Source of the DNA: CAVYPR01 sp052145775
Lineage (GTDB): Bacteria; Actinomycetota; Acidimicrobiia; Acidimicrobiales; RAAP-2
Direction of reading: 5' to 3'
Assembly: GCA_052145775.1 (NCBI GenBank)
Contig: JBKQNY010000145.1
Location: 1-9,038, forward strand
DNA: 9,038 bases
Positions 8,112 to 9,038 of this stretch are shown here, piece by piece; within the stretch, counting starts at the first letter, position 1, and each line of letters starts with the position of its first letter. The position numbers and the translations under genes were made by a program. The notes under the pieces were generated by a model. It did no database searches, was not told where the DNA came from, and saw only the letters and a list, made by a program, of their open reading frames with translations.

Positions 8112-9038
8112 CCGTACGGGTTGGAGTGAACGGCTTCGGGAGGATCGGCCGGAACTTCCTGCGCGCCGTCCTGGCCCAGGGCGCCGACATCGACGTGGTG
8201 GCGGTGAACGACATCTCGCCCATCGGGACCGACGCCCACCTCCTGCGCTACGACTCGACCCAGGGCCGCCTGGCCACAGACGTCGAGGTGGACGGGGACG
8301 CCCTCGTGGTGGGGGGGCGCCGGATCCACGTCCTGGCCGAGCGCGAGCCGGCGGCGCTCCCCTGGGGGGACCTGGGGGTCGAGGTCGTGGTGGAGTCCAC
8401 CGGCCGCTTCAACTCCCGGGACGAGGCGGCGGCGCACCTCAAGGCCGGGTGCTCCCGGGTGGTCATCTCGGCCCCGGTGGGCGACGCCGACGCCACCTTC
8501 GTGGTCGGCGTGAACGACGGCGACTTCGACCCCGACACCCACCAGGTCGTCTCCAACGCCTCGTGCACCACCAACTGCTTCGTCCCCATGGTGAAGGTGG
8601 TCGACGACGCCTTCGGGATCGTGGGCGGGCTCATGACGACGGTCCACGCCTACACCAACGACCAGAACCTGCTCGACCTCACCCACAAGGACCTGCGGCG
8701 GGCACGTGCCGCCGCCATCAACATCGTCCCGGCCTCCACCGGCGCCGCCCGGGCCACCAGCCTGGTGCTCGAGTCGATGAAGGGAAAGCTCGACGGCATG
8801 GCCTTGCGGGTCCCGATCCCGGTCGGGTCGATCACCGACTTCACCGTCGTGGTCGATGGCGCGGTCTCACGCGACGACGTCAACCGGGCCTTCGCCGCCG
8901 CCGCCGCCGCCCCGCCGCTCGGGCCGGTGCTCGTCTACAGCGAGGACCCGATCGTCTCCTCGGACATCGTCGGCAGCCCGGCCTCGTGCACGTTCGACGC
9001 CCCGCTGACCATGACCCAGCCGCTGGGGGACCGCACCC
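8108..9038 (+). CDS. gap: Glyceraldehyde-3-phosphate dehydrogenase (3' end missing)
   Basis: GAPDH is the cytoplasmic tetrameric enzyme that oxidatively phosphorylates glyceraldehyde-3-phosphate to 1,3-bisphosphoglycerate. The frame runs open from the ATG at 8108 to the right edge, 310 codons; with a usual length near 335, about 25 residues are missing. The N-terminus VRVGVNGFGRIGRNF (residues 3-17) is the Rossmann nucleotide-binding loop, and VAVNDIS places an aspartate (D35) where NAD-specific enzymes have one. The active-site segment SNASCTTNC gives the catalytic cysteine C153, and TTVHAYTNDQ gives its partner H180. Further conserved parts are NIVPASTGAARA, KLDGMALRVPIP, GSITDFTV, YSEDPIVSSDIVG and FDAPLTMT. 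A run of six alanines (263-268) is encoded by GCC repeats. The 48-bp spacer from yvcK shows no promoter, so gap is either read from the uvrC operon or has a promoter inside yvcK. pgk would be the expected next gene. Confidence 0.97.
   Translation, partial: MTVRVGVNGFGRIGRNFLRAVLAQGADIDVVAVNDISPIGTDAHLLRYDSTQGRLATDVEVDGDALVVGGRRIHVLAEREPAALPWGDLGVEVVVESTGRFNSRDEAAAHLKAGCSRVVISAPVGDADATFVVGVNDGDFDPDTHQVVSNASCTTNCFVPMVKVVDDAFGIVGGLMTTVHAYTNDQNLLDLTHKDLRRARAAAINIVPASTGAARATSLVLESMKGKLDGMALRVPIPVGSITDFTVVVDGAVSRDDVNRAFAAAAAAPPLGPVLVYSEDPIVSSDIVGSPASCTFDAPLTMTQPLGDRT
8894..8911 (+). repeat. (GCC)6 trinucleotide run inside gap
   Basis: Six tandem GCC codons encode A263-A268 in a helix before the PLGPVLVYSEDP segment, where relatives usually have a mixed Ala/Glu/Lys stretch. 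It stays in frame, so copy-number change would only lengthen or shorten the alanine run. Confidence 0.8.

Overview
The window is a GC-rich (roughly 70% or more by eye) bacterial chromosome segment carrying conserved housekeeping genes. The order uvrC-rapZ-yvcK-(whiA)-gap, the strong G/C third-position bias, the GTG starts and the actinobacterial style of the RapZ and YvcK proteins all point to an actinobacterium. A deep-branching class such as Acidimicrobiia is plausible, but that placement is inference. No mobile element, CRISPR array, tRNA, rRNA, phage or toxin-antitoxin gene was seen.

Layout. Positions 1-2516 (+) hold the last 837 codons of uvrA, whose start lies left of the window. Twelve bases later, convergent on the minus strand, is a two-gene unit transcribed right to left: nadA (4214-3096) followed by a GNAT acetyltransferase (3065-2529). 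About 190 bp (4215-4407) separate nadA from the divergent uvrC and should carry both promoters. From 4408 rightwards uvrC, rapZ and yvcK are chained by 4-nt ATGA start/stop overlaps, so they almost certainly form one translationally coupled operon. After yvcK comes a 48-bp gap and then gap (glyceraldehyde-3-phosphate dehydrogenase), which runs off the right edge after 310 codons.

How the genes fit together. UvrA and UvrC are two of the three UvrABC excision-repair proteins (UvrB is not in the window). RapZ and YvcK are the conserved nucleotide-binding pair linked in other bacteria to amino-sugar and cell-wall precursor control and to growth on gluconeogenic carbon. gap opens what is usually the lower-glycolysis cluster. 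NadA makes quinolinate for NAD synthesis; NAD is the cofactor of GAPDH, but nothing in the sequence shows co-regulation.

The main oddity is at the yvcK/gap junction. The regulator gene whiA, normally found between these two genes in actinobacteria, is absent. The 48 bp there hold only a 12-codon ORF overlapping the yvcK stop and a 10-bp direct repeat that duplicates the gap start-codon context. I saw no evidence of a previously undescribed multi-gene system; the rest looks ordinary.
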